Program-made: the position numbers and the translations under genes
In this document: one piece after another, positions 24,506 through 31,304 of the stretch
Layout of the letters: each line of letters opens with the position of its first letter
Numbering within the stretch: position 1 is the stretch's first letter
Assembly (NCBI GenBank): GCA_964429355.1
Contig: CAYSCH010000069.1
Coordinates: forward strand, 1 to 31,304
From: JAAYAY01 sp964429355
Lineage (GTDB): Bacteria > Planctomycetota > Planctomycetia > Pirellulales > Thermoguttaceae
DNA length: 31,304 bases
Direction of reading: 5' to 3'
Notes under the pieces: model-generated
Told to the model about the DNA's origin: nothing
The model's database searches: none
Seen by the model: only the letters and a program-made list of their open reading frames with translations

Positions 24506-25240
24506 TCAGAGACTGGTGTCTTCTTGCCCGTGGAGTGAGCGCAGAGCCACCGAGAAGTCGCTTGTATCGCACTGGACAAGGCCGTCACGGAGAATCAGGG
24601 TCCGTTTCGCATGGCGTCCCACGTCCTGCTCATGGGTAACAAGCACCACGGTAATCCCCCTTTCTTCATTGAGACGGCATAACAACTGCATCACTTCGTT
24701 GCTGGTGCGAGAGTCGAGGTTGCCAGTCGGTTCGTCGGCCATCAAGATGGCCGGTTCGTTGACCAGCGCCCGGGCAATCGCAACGCGTTGTTGTTGCCCG
24801 CCGGACAATTGGCCGGGATGGTGTTCCATCCGGTCGCCGAGGCCGACCTGTTCAAGGAGGTCCTTGGCTCGCCGCCGGCGCTGGCGGTACGGGATGTGAC
24901 GGGAATAGAGGAGAGGCAGTTCGACGTTTTCGAGCGCGCTGGTTCGTGCCAGAAGGTTGAAGTTCTGAAAGACGAAACCGATTTTACGATTGCGGAGATC
25001 GGCCCGGCCATTGGCCGACATTTGCGTTACCTCCTTGCCATCCAATTCGTAGCTGCCGTGGGTGGGACGATCCAGGCATCCGAGGGTGTTCATGAGGGTC
25101 GACTTCCCCGATCCGGACGGCCCCATCACTCCGACGAACTCCCCTTGTTCGATCACGAGTGAAACGCCGCAAAGTGCGGCCACCTCCGTTTGGTCAAGTT
25201 GATAGACTTTACGGACATCCTTCAACTGAATGAGCGACAT
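24506..25240 (-). CDS. ABC transporter ATP-binding protein, MacB/LolD type
   Basis: A 244-residue cytoplasmic ATPase of the MacB/LolD/FtsE class. Motifs: Walker A GPSGSGKST near residue 40, Q-loop VFQNFNLL, signature LSGGQQQR, Walker B ILMADEPT followed by GNLDS, and H-loop VTHEQD. The C-terminus adds about 25 residues (SDFSVALRSLHGQEDTSL). This class normally pairs with a four-TM permease with a large periplasmic domain, used for lipoprotein release or export of peptides and drugs. No permease or membrane-fusion protein lies on either side: Rrf2 converges from the left, and the 480 bp upstream are empty. The ATG at 25240 has no Shine-Dalgarno. The partner, and so the substrate, must be encoded elsewhere. 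Confidence 0.93.
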   Translation of the reverse strand: MSLIQLKDVRKVYQLDQTEVAALCGVSLVIEQGEFVGVMGPSGSGKSTLMNTLGCLDRPTHGSYELDGKEVTQMSANGRADLRNRKIGFVFQNFNLLARTSALENVELPLLYSRHIPYRQRRRRAKDLLEQVGLGDRMEHHPGQLSGGQQQRVAIARALVNEPAILMADEPTGNLDSRTSNEVMQLLCRLNEERGITVVLVTHEQDVGRHAKRTLILRDGLVQCDTSDFSVALRSLHGQEDTSL

Positions 25241-25719
25241 AGGTCAATTTACGGAGGTTGAGTGTTGGGGGCGAAGCTCGGCTGCGGGGATGGAGGAATC
25301 AACAGCCGTGGTGAAAATGGGTTTGTGGCCTGTCCGCGAAGGATGCCACTGACCTGCCGAGCGAACGTTGATTCCATGACGGCATGAGCCAAACAAAGCT
25401 CTCCTGCCTGACACGGTCCCGCTCGCCAATTCTTCGGGTCGGCCATTCACCGGCGGACCGGCGAAAGTAGGAAAACACGGCACTCTTGGGAAAGTCTGCC
25501 GGCCGGGCAAGATTCTGCTCGTTTGCCCCTCACGACGGCTTCAGTTCTTCCAAAATGGCAGAATGTGGGCGAAAACGCAACTATCGCGTTTGCGTTCTTC
25601 GAAATCGGGCCGCATGATTCTGTGGCGGTCGTCCTCGCCTCTTGGTCGGCCCTGCGCTCTCCCAAACCGGGTGGAATGCTCATTTCAGATCCCAATGCCA
25701 CATAAACGGGGAAGAATCC
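25241..25719. other. Intergenic region between divergent genes
   Basis: About 480 bp between the ABC ATPase gene (minus) and a secreted-protein gene (plus). No supported gene. AACGCAA (25574-25580) and TTGCGTT (25590-25596) form a small hairpin. No clear promoter hexamers were found. Confidence 0.4.
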
Positions 25720-26259
25720 ATGCGAATCGCTCCCATTCCCATCCTTGCCGCCGTGCTCGTGATGGCTGGCAATCTGTTGCCGGCTGCTGACCCGCCCTCC
25801 GAAATTGCCAACCTCAATATGTACGGGGCCAGTGCCTGTGCGGCTCCTGGCTACAGTGCTGTGCCGCTGAACCTCGAGTTGTACCACCAATGCCCGCCCA
25901 ATTGCTGCGACGACGTATGGGCGGGCTACTGTGAAAAGAAACGCCAAGGGCTCTGCTTACCCTCGGTCCGACCCCTTCGCCATCCGTGTGGTAATTCGCC
26001 GACGGCAGCATGCTCGGAGAGCCTTGATGCGGGGCAAGAACGTGCCCCTGCGCTCGCTCCAGCCCCTACCTCAGTGCCCCAAGCCACCGTTCCCAAGGCC
26101 GAAATCAAATCGGTACCGGCCGCAACTTTGCCGCCTCCACCCGATTCCCCCAAACTTCCCGCCGACGCGCTTGATTCACCCAGCCCTTCGGATACGACAA
26201 ACGCTCCCTTCCCGATGTTCAATCCGGCCGCGTGGAAGATCGGTGGAGTTGTCAAGTAA
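25720..26259 (+). CDS. Secreted Cys/Pro-rich protein, function unknown
   Basis: A 179-residue exported protein. The ATG at 25720 follows a GGGGAAG ribosome site and starts a signal peptide (MRIAPIPILAAVLVMAGNLLPAA). The mature N-terminal half has nine or so Cys, including GASACAAPGY and CPPNCCDDVWAGYCEKK, a pattern I associate with planctomycete secreted proteins. The C-terminal half is low complexity, rich in Pro, Ala and Ser, and ends FNPAAWKIGGVVK. The Cys motif suggests a small disulfide-bonded domain; the Pro-rich part may span a wall or surface layer. No enzyme motif is visible. It is followed by two hairpins and converges with the winged-helix gene. Confidence 0.7.
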   Translation: MRIAPIPILAAVLVMAGNLLPAADPPSEIANLNMYGASACAAPGYSAVPLNLELYHQCPPNCCDDVWAGYCEKKRQGLCLPSVRPLRHPCGNSPTAACSESLDAGQERAPALAPAPTSVPQATVPKAEIKSVPAATLPPPPDSPKLPADALDSPSPSDTTNAPFPMFNPAAWKIGGVVK

Positions 26260-26478
26260 TTCCGGCCCATGCACGCTGGAGCAGGCGCAAGAACCAGGAG
26301 TCTATTCAAGCACCTTGAGGAAGGCTTCCCGCCGGGGGAACAACGAAAGTTGTGGCCATCCTGGAAATAGTTGCAGGCGAATCCGGTTCGATTGTAGTTG
26401 ACCGATGGTACCGGCCGATACTGACACTACAGGCTTGGCCTGCCGGGAGGGCGGGACATTGAGGTCCCGTTTCAGGAT

Positions 26479-26523
26479 AAAAGATCATGGGGACGACGAC
26501 GGACCGTCGACCCGTGGTCTTTT
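26479..26523. terminator. Bidirectional terminator between convergent genes
   Basis: A 13-bp stem with two G-T pairs (26479-26491 with 26511-26523), A-rich on the left and T-rich on the right, so it reads as a terminator on both strands; inner bases can pair further. A smaller hairpin (26452-26457 with 26464-26469) lies just before it. Confidence 0.8.
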
Positions 26524-26548
26524 GTTTTGCGCTCGGGAGCGAGAAGTG

Positions 26549-26776
26549 TCAGCGGCAGAGTGAGATGGTTCGCTTCCGTCCCACCTCCTCCATCTGGATT
26601 TTGCCCTCTCGGGCAAGCCATCCGAGTCCCTGCATCACGGTGTCGCGGGGCTCGCCCACTTTTTTCACGAGTTGCGTCAAGCTGGCGGGGCCTTCGCAAT
26701 CCAAGAGACGCCAGATTGCACCGGCAGTCTCCCCAATTCGTTCTGTAAACGTCGAGGGAGCGTCACTCTCGGCCAT
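26549..26776 (-). CDS. Winged-helix domain protein (DUF2582-like)
   Basis: A 75-residue protein that is almost entirely one winged-helix domain: IGETAGAIWRLL, GPASLTQLVKKVG, a recognition-helix region DTVMQGLGWLAREGKI, and a wing ending VGRKRTISL. This fits the small DUF2582 family of winged-helix proteins in bacteria and archaea. The ATG at 26776 has GAGGAG about 6 nt upstream; ATG 26779 is equally possible and would add one Met. The longer frame to 26911 has no similarity. DNA binding is plausible from the fold, but the family has no established target that I know of. It stands alone and ends at the shared terminator. Confidence 0.85.
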   Translation of the reverse strand: MAESDAPSTFTERIGETAGAIWRLLDCEGPASLTQLVKKVGEPRDTVMQGLGWLAREGKIQMEEVGRKRTISLCR

Positions 26777-27577
26777 CATTATCTCCTCTTGACTGGCAGA
26801 CTTGTGCATTGGGTTGCCTCGCACGACCACGGCGCCGATGACCGGCAATCTGGGTGAAGTATATCGAATAGGCCAACTGCCAAACAATACAGATGGAAGC
26901 GTGTACCGCAAGTATAGAACGACCGTGCGGAGGCAGCTTACGGTCTAGAAAGAAACCATGGCACTCTTGCCGGATTTGCTGGTCGCAACGCCCTGCGTGA
27001 CGGAATGCTGCCGGACGAGATGCTTCGGTTGGCACAATCGCCACGAGCCTGGCGGTCCGAATCGACCGTTTCGGGGCAAATAGGAATGCCGTTGAAAGGC
27101 TTCTTTCGGACAAAGAAGCAAATATGCGGCCGGCCCAGCATGGGGTCGGCCGCATTTGGAGGGGGTACGAATCTTGCGTTCGTGCGAGAAGCTGGCATGG
27201 CCCGGTGCGGACCACTCGGATCGCTCGCGGGGAGCGACGGTTGCCTAAGGCTCGCGACGAAACAGGTTCACGGGGTGCGTAACCGGACAAGAGGACTACC
27301 AGTCCAAGCCCAATCCCGTCCGGCCGCTCGACATACGCCGCTGTCGGAGGCAGCGGCCTCGGGTGCGGGAATCCCGAAGCCAACTGGGTCAGTACTTGAT
27401 GAGCGGCATCTATCCAATGTGCAATCGGCGTGCCATTTGCTTGGCAAGATTGGGGGAAAACCGCAACTAGTGATTCATTTTCGGTTTATGATTGGCTATC
27501 ACGTTCCATGTCCGTTGAAGGGATTGCCTGCGAACTGGTCGGTGGATTGTAGAATCTGCAAATCGAGGGCTGAGGGC
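26777..27577. other. Non-coding region of 800 bp
   Basis: No supported gene. A plus-strand frame at 27005-27583 lacks any recognisable domain and runs through the strong hairpins at 27099-27155, so it is treated as chance. The rest shows no promoter or repeat that I can defend. Confidence 0.45.
27099..27155 (-). terminator. Two tandem strong hairpins
   Basis: Hairpin 1: a perfect 8-bp stem (27099-27106 with 27112-27119), 5-nt loop. Hairpin 2: a 13-bp stem with one G-T pair (27124-27136 with 27143-27155), 6-nt loop. They are 4 nt apart. On the minus strand, hairpin 2 is followed by a T-rich stretch that includes hairpin 1. Terminator for the minus-strand gene at 27578 is possible, though more than 400 bp away; a small structured RNA is the alternative. 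Confidence 0.5.
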
Positions 27578-28009
27578 TCATGAGAGACTGCCAAAGAAGC
27601 TCTTGGTGATCGCCTCGAACACCCTTTCAATCTGGCGCAGCTCGCGATCTTCCGCTTGATAGAAGAGGACGTACGTTGCCACGGGCGTGCGAAAGCAGCG
27701 CACGAAGGCGGAGTTGGTGAGGTCCAGGTAGTAAAAGGCCAGATCGTACCCATGGACTTTGTATCCGGACATCAATTGATAAGTCGATTCATGCTCAAGG
27801 TCACTGTACTCCGCTCGCATGGCAGCAACAGCGGCCTCGGCCAGCTTATCCGGGTCGGCGGACGCGGGATGGACACTGACTGACCAGAAAGCGCCCCCCG
27901 GACTGTACACGGTTGCCGATTCCGCCTCCCCCTCCGCGGCTTGCTCATCGAGAACCCAGTTGTCGGGGTAGAGGAAAGAAATTCCGTGTTTTGAGAAGAC
28001 TTGTGGCAT
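27578..28009 (-). CDS. Conserved-type hypothetical protein with YPDNW motif
   Basis: A 143-residue protein without signal peptide or TM segment. It begins MPQVFSKHGISFLYPDNW, a pattern of strand, loop and YPxxW seen in PsbP/MOG1-like (DUF1795-type) domains. It continues with alternating strands (SATVYSPGGAFWSVSVHP), a helix (KLAEAAVAAMRAEY), and paired strands that include YKVHGYDLAFYYLD and YVLFYQAED, ending in an amphipathic helix (QIERVFEAITKSFF). The order fits a single alpha/beta sandwich of that fold. Function is unknown, and the fold call rests on the motif and strand order only. The frame is open to 28204, but the start at ATG 28009 matches the beginning of the domain. It is divergent from the TPR lipoprotein gene. 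Confidence 0.72.
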   Translation of the reverse strand: MPQVFSKHGISFLYPDNWVLDEQAAEGEAESATVYSPGGAFWSVSVHPASADPDKLAEAAVAAMRAEYSDLEHESTYQLMSGYKVHGYDLAFYYLDLTNSAFVRCFRTPVATYVLFYQAEDRELRQIERVFEAITKSFFGSLS

Positions 28010-28353
28010 TCGTCCGAAACCCCTGTGTGTGCGATCCAGACCCCTTATCCTAACAAACTTGGCGCGGCTCGGAAGTCGGTGTGGCAGAGCCCCATTGCAG
28101 TTTGTCTCGGCCAGCCAGAATCGCCAGATTGTGAGTTCATAACCGCTCTGGTTGCTCTTTCGCTGTTGTGGTACGATCTCTCCCCAAAGTGCGCACCTGC
28201 CCAAAGACGGTACCGGAGATCTGCAGCGGTGCAGGAACAGCGTTTTGACGTTTCCTCGGCGATCGCGAAGCAGGATGTCGTTTCTGAGATGTTGCCTGAG
28301 CTTTGACTGTTGGATCGCCGTTCCTGGCGGACTCGTGCCCGGCCATTGCCTGT
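28010..28353. other. Intergenic region between divergent genes
   Basis: About 340 bp between the YPDNW protein gene (minus) and the TPR lipoprotein gene (plus). It should hold promoters for both, but no hexamer pair stands out and no gene is supported. Confidence 0.4.
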
Positions 28354-29253
28354 ATGATCATTCTCCGTCACCACAGTCTCCAGCTTCTTTTCGCAGTCGG
28401 CTTCCTGATTGCCGGACAGGCCGGATGCCTCTGGAGACGCGAGGCGGCGGTCTCACCGAGTACGATCGTCTCCCGACAGCTTTGCCGTCAGGCAATAGCG
28501 GCCATGGAGCGGAATCAGTGGGACGATGCCGAGCCACTTCTTGCCAAAGCGGTGGACGTTTGTCCCGAGGCGGCCGATGCCAGATTCAAATACGCCGACT
28601 TTCTCTGGCGGCGTGACGAGCGAGCGACGGCCCTCCGCGAGATGGCCGAAGCAACTCGGCTCGCTCCCGACGATGCTCTGCTTCACGTGGCGTATGGGGA
28701 AATGCAGCTTGCGCTTGGGAACGTGGAGGCCGCAGCGAAAGAGGCGGATTTGGCTCTCGACATGCAGCCGCAACTGGCCGGCGCCTGGGCCCTGCGAGGC
28801 CGCCTGATGGCGAGAACGGGCAAACATCGCGAGGCCTTGTCGGACCTGCATCGCGCGGAGGGGCTCGATCCGGAGAACGTTCTCTACCAACTGGAAATAG
28901 CAGATCTCTACCTTGATCTCCGCGAACCCGACCGTGCCCTCACGGCTCTCCAGGGCCTTTCCCGCCGTTGGTCGGTCCAGGAAGAACCCGTCATGGTTCT
29001 AGTGCTCAAGGGGAGGGCCTATTCGGCCATGGGACGTTTCGAGGACGCTGCAGACAACTACCTGCTTGCTTCCAGTCGCGGAGCTACCGACAGTCAGACC
29101 CTTTTTCTCCTTGCCGAAGCGCAGCTCCAGGCGGGGCGTCCCGGCGAAGCCGTGGCGGCCGCCCACAAAGCACTTGTCCTGGATCCCCAGCATGCCGCCA
29201 GCCGCCAATTGTTGGCCCAATTGGGAATCGGCGGAGAGACATTGCGCCGGTAA
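28354..29253 (+). CDS. TPR-repeat lipoprotein
   Basis: A 299-residue protein with a lipoprotein signal (hydrophobic run then GQAGC, Cys near residue 25) and about six tetratricopeptide repeats. Repeats are seen around AIAAMERNQWDDAEPLLAKA, FLWRRDERATALREMAEA, MQLALGNVEAAAKEAD, LMARTGKHREALSDLHRA, LYLDLREPDRALTAL and RAYSAMGRFEDAADNYLLA, with a final AQLQAGRPGEAVAAAHKAL. TPR domains bind protein partners, so it is probably a lipid-anchored periplasmic scaffold or assembly factor. The ATG at 28354 is chosen because the signal begins there; the frame is open to 28303. It has no enzyme motif. It is not tightly linked to a neighbour: 29254-29410 is non-coding, and the next gene has its own promoter. 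Confidence 0.85.
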   Translation: MIILRHHSLQLLFAVGFLIAGQAGCLWRREAAVSPSTIVSRQLCRQAIAAMERNQWDDAEPLLAKAVDVCPEAADARFKYADFLWRRDERATALREMAEATRLAPDDALLHVAYGEMQLALGNVEAAAKEADLALDMQPQLAGAWALRGRLMARTGKHREALSDLHRAEGLDPENVLYQLEIADLYLDLREPDRALTALQGLSRRWSVQEEPVMVLVLKGRAYSAMGRFEDAADNYLLASSRGATDSQTLFLLAEAQLQAGRPGEAVAAAHKALVLDPQHAASRQLLAQLGIGGETLRR

Positions 29254-29410
29254 CAGCCAGCGGTATGAGGCCGTTTTCCTGGTCTTTTCGCTGCAGACTC
29301 GATCCCCCGAATGGTGGGGCTGGCGATGGCGGAAAAAGACGCTGCAATCGAACTCACCGAACCAATCGGCGGGAACCGTTCCGGATCCCGCCGCCATCGG
29401 CAGTGTTGAT

Positions 29411-29439
29411 TTGACACTGTGGCAATCGCGCGCTACGTT
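29411..29439 (+). promoter_or_regulatory. Candidate sigma-70 promoter of the 79-aa gene
   Basis: TTGACA at 29411-29416, 17-nt spacer, TACGTT at 29434-29439 as a moderate -10. It would give a leader of about 90 nt before the ATG at 29537. Confidence 0.55.
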
Positions 29440-29536
29440 TTCCGGGATGCCGGTGAGGATCGATTGCGTGCAAGCCAATACGGGCCGGCTTTATTCCGCC
29501 GTGAAGAGCGGATTCTTCAGCGAAGGAAAGACGATC

Positions 29537-29776
29537 ATGTCGCAATGCTTCGGAACGGACGAGACCTTCGTCGACCGTCGTCGGAACTACGACGCAGCGC
29601 CGGTAGTGCCCTGCGGCCAGGAGCGACGTCAGTTCACCAACAGCCACGATGGTCTGTCTCCGGAAGCGAGAGACTTGGCCATGGCGATCGATCAGTACAA
29701 ACTTCGACACCGTCGGCGTTTCATCACCTACGAGGAAATGCTTGCGGTCGTCAAGGAATTGGGCTACCACAAGTAG
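29537..29776 (+). CDS. Small basic protein, planctomycete-type, function unknown
   Basis: A 79-residue protein with AAGGAAAG about 7-8 nt before the ATG. The N-terminal third is polar. The C-terminal part, from ERRQFTNSHDGLSPEARDLA through YKLRHRRRFITYEEML to KELGYHK, looks like a helix, a basic RHRRR linker and a second helix. I believe this C-terminal pattern is conserved in planctomycete hypothetical proteins; that is recollection, not a search result. The basic linker between helices is compatible with nucleic-acid binding, but no family is assigned. It has its own candidate promoter and a small hairpin at its end. Confidence 0.72.
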   Translation: MSQCFGTDETFVDRRRNYDAAPVVPCGQERRQFTNSHDGLSPEARDLAMAIDQYKLRHRRRFITYEEMLAVVKELGYHK

Positions 29777-29795
29777 AGTCGAAGGCTGGCGACTC
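29776..29795. terminator. Small hairpin between convergent genes
   Basis: GAGTCG (29776-29781) pairs with CGACTC (29790-29795) around an 8-nt loop, beginning at the last base of the 79-aa gene's stop codon. The stem is short and there is no T run. Confidence 0.35.
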
Positions 29796-29834
29796 ATCTG
29801 ATTGGGCGGTGGCAGCGGCGTTTCAGTCCGTGGC

Positions 29835-30842
29835 TCAGCTTCCGCGGCGTTGCGCGATGGAAGTCTGTTTGTCTGCCTGGCCTGCGAGGAGTCGCTGGCG
29901 CAGGTGAGCGGCGAAGACGATTCCCACCGTTTGTCCTTGGGAGTCCACCACGCGGGCCATGTTCTCCTGGTCCGTATGCATGCGGATCAGAGCTTCGATT
30001 GGGGTGTCTTCCGCAGAAACCGTTATCATCGGTCGAACATTTTCAATTTCTTCCGACCCGCTCAACGCCAAGTCGATCACGCGGACGTAGGCCGCGATTT
30101 CGCAGGGGGATTCGGCGTTCTCGATAGGCACCTCGGATATCTTGAGCCGACTTGCCAGCCCGCAGATTTCCGATTTCGACATGCCGGCGCGAGCGCGGGG
30201 TACCGCGTCGGAAGGCACGGCATGGCGGCGTACCGTGTGATCGGCGGAGACAAAAATTCCAGAGGCCAGCTTCTTCTGTGCCGGATAGAGGATTCCGACC
30301 TCGTGCCCCTCTTCGAGGATACCGCGAAGTTCCCGCCGTGCGATCCGCAGACGAACCTTATCGGGCGATTCGCCCAGTGCACCGGCCAGGGTGCGATTCA
30401 GTACCCAGAGCAGAAGACTGATAGGCAGGAAGATCGCGGTGAATACGAGAAATGCCGGCCCGACTCGCCGCAGCAACCGGTTCGGCGCGTGGAGGAAGAG
30501 ATATTTCGGCATCAGCTCCCCGTAGACGAACAGAACGGGAGCCAGCACGATCGGGGCCATGAGTTCCGCCAACCAGGACTGCGATTGGAGAGCCCAGCTA
30601 GTGGCCATCACGATCGCGAGGGATATCGAGTAATTGGCCAGATTGTTTCCCACAAGACTCGTGGCCACGAATATCGTCGGCCGATTGGTCAGCCAGACGA
30701 GCCCGTGAGCGACGCGATCGCCGCCGATCGCGTCGAGCACGAGCCGAATCCGCGCGGCACGATAGAAGCCGGTCTCCGAGCCGCTGAACAGTGCACTCAA
30801 ACACAAACCTGCCGATCCAAGAACGAGTGCAGTCCAGATCAT
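29835..30842 (-). CDS. CNNM/CorC-type membrane protein with CBS pair, no CorC_HlyC domain
   Basis: A 335-residue membrane protein of the CNNM (DUF21) class linked to magnesium or cobalt efflux and formerly called hemolysins. The DUF21 domain covers residues 1 to about 180: four hydrophobic segments with SGSETGFYRA, the VGNNLANY motif, and the YGELMPKYLF motif. A linker follows, then a pair of CBS-like units to about 320 (VPSDAVPRARAGMS, DTPIEALIRMHTDQENMARVVD, VGIVFAAHLRQRL). The C-terminal CorC_HlyC domain is missing. The ATG at 30842 overlaps the stop of the upstream gene by four bases (ATGA), so translation is probably coupled. The frame is open to 30944, but that part overlaps the upstream gene. 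The two genes probably make partner subunits. Confidence 0.88.
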   Translation of the reverse strand: MIWTALVLGSAGLCLSALFSGSETGFYRAARIRLVLDAIGGDRVAHGLVWLTNRPTIFVATSLVGNNLANYSISLAIVMATSWALQSQSWLAELMAPIVLAPVLFVYGELMPKYLFLHAPNRLLRRVGPAFLVFTAIFLPISLLLWVLNRTLAGALGESPDKVRLRIARRELRGILEEGHEVGILYPAQKKLASGIFVSADHTVRRHAVPSDAVPRARAGMSKSEICGLASRLKISEVPIENAESPCEIAAYVRVIDLALSGSEEIENVRPMITVSAEDTPIEALIRMHTDQENMARVVDSQGQTVGIVFAAHLRQRLLAGQADKQTSIAQRRGS

Positions 30843-31304
30843 GGCTCGCCCTCGACGATGGAAGGTGCCAGCGTCAGTTCCAGCAGCATGGGCCCGCGAG
30901 GCGGAGCTTCGAGGACCCGAAATTCGAAGGGGCCCCACACGCATACATCGCCCGCTTCAGGAATCCGCCCGAGCACTGCCTGCACCACGCCCGCGACGGT
31001 GACGCTCGTACTCGGCGGGCATTCCAGGTCGAAATGCCGGCGAAGCCGGCGGAGGCTCGTCATGCCACTGACGTGCCAGAGTCCCGGTTCGATGAGCCGT
31101 ATTGGTTTGCGATCGAGAATACGCTCGGCCCGGCTGCCGGCCGGACTGAAGACGGCGTTGAGAATGTCGTCCTGGCTGAGAATTCCAATCGTTTCGCCGT
31201 TTTCGTTGACGATGGCCGCGACTCCGCACGGTCCCCGGAAAATCGCGTCCAGGGCGGCAGCGACTGTGGTGCACCAGGGCACATAGGTCACGGCATGGGC
31301 AAGC
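30839..31304 (-). CDS. CNNM/CorC-type protein, C-terminal part (5' partial)
   Basis: The frame is open to the right edge, so only the C-terminal 154 residues or so are seen; the GTG at 31291 is not the real start. Visible parts are the end of a CBS unit (TTVAAALDAIFRGPCGVAAIVNENGETIGILSQDDIL) and a CorC_HlyC domain: WHVSGMTSLRRLRRHFDL, then VTVAGVVQAVLGRIPEAGD and FEFRVLEAPPRGPMLLEL. That order is normal for the CorC/HlyC family; the missing N-terminus should hold the DUF21 membrane domain. The next gene, which lacks CorC_HlyC, overlaps it by four bases. Confidence 0.85.
   Translation of the reverse strand, partial: LAHAVTYVPWCTTVAAALDAIFRGPCGVAAIVNENGETIGILSQDDILNAVFSPAGSRAERILDRKPIRLIEPGLWHVSGMTSLRRLRRHFDLECPPSTSVTVAGVVQAVLGRIPEAGDVCVWGPFEFRVLEAPPRGPMLLELTLAPSIVEGEP

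Noticed and set aside
27005..27583. Possible 192-residue plus-strand protein
   Set aside because: It runs through two strong hairpins, has mixed low-information composition and no ribosome site; treated as non-coding.
1..31304. CRISPR array, rRNA or tRNA genes
   Set aside because: No regularly spaced direct repeats, no rRNA-like stretch, and no TTCGAATC-type T-arm with a matching acceptor stem was found by eye in the intergenic regions.

Overview
The window looks like chromosomal DNA of a planctomycete, probably a Pirellulales-type lineage. The evidence is about 60% G+C, a long protein of repeated secretin ring domains, an OprO/P-like porin, secreted Cys-rich proteins of planctomycete type, a giant multiheme cytochrome c next to a cytochrome b C-terminal subunit, and many starts with weak or no Shine-Dalgarno. 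There is no phage, no CRISPR array, no rRNA and no recognisable tRNA. Taxonomy is inferred from family resemblance only.

Layout. 1-3176: 3' part of a secretin-N repeat protein. 3271-6126 (minus): a periplasmic Cache-domain protein followed by a chemoreceptor; the chemoreceptor is interrupted by a 10-N gap that appears artificial. 6727-8748: a porin and a Cys-rich secreted protein. 8749-9498: non-coding, with an 18-bp inverted-repeat element. 9499-10290: dapB. 10519-20550: a respiratory block on the plus strand, comprising the cytochrome b C-terminal subunit, an eight-heme PDZ cytochrome c, a Tat-exported cupredoxin-like protein, a diheme c lipoprotein, heme A synthase (ctaA) and heme O synthase (ctaB). 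20654-22054 (minus): thrC, with no ATG, GTG or TTG available at its expected start. 22586-23847: a dksA/traR-type gene and lspA. 24052-25240: an Rrf2 regulator converging with a lone ABC ATPase. 25720-29776: small planctomycete-type proteins (secreted Cys/Pro protein, winged helix, YPxxW-type domain, TPR lipoprotein, 79-aa basic protein). 29835-31304 (minus): two overlapping CNNM/CorC-type membrane genes, the first cut by the window edge.

How the genes fit together. The respiratory block is the functional centre. A quinol-oxidising b-type subunit would hand electrons to a membrane-anchored octaheme c protein and then to small periplasmic carriers, while CtaB and CtaA make heme O and heme A for an aa3-type oxidase encoded elsewhere. 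The heme-binding N-terminal half of cytochrome b, the Rieske protein and the oxidase subunits are not in this window. The main points for a second look are the AUU-type start of thrC, the false gap in the chemoreceptor, a two-copy hairpin repeat flanking the respiratory block, the inverted-repeat element before dapB, and the unusual make-up of the respiratory block.
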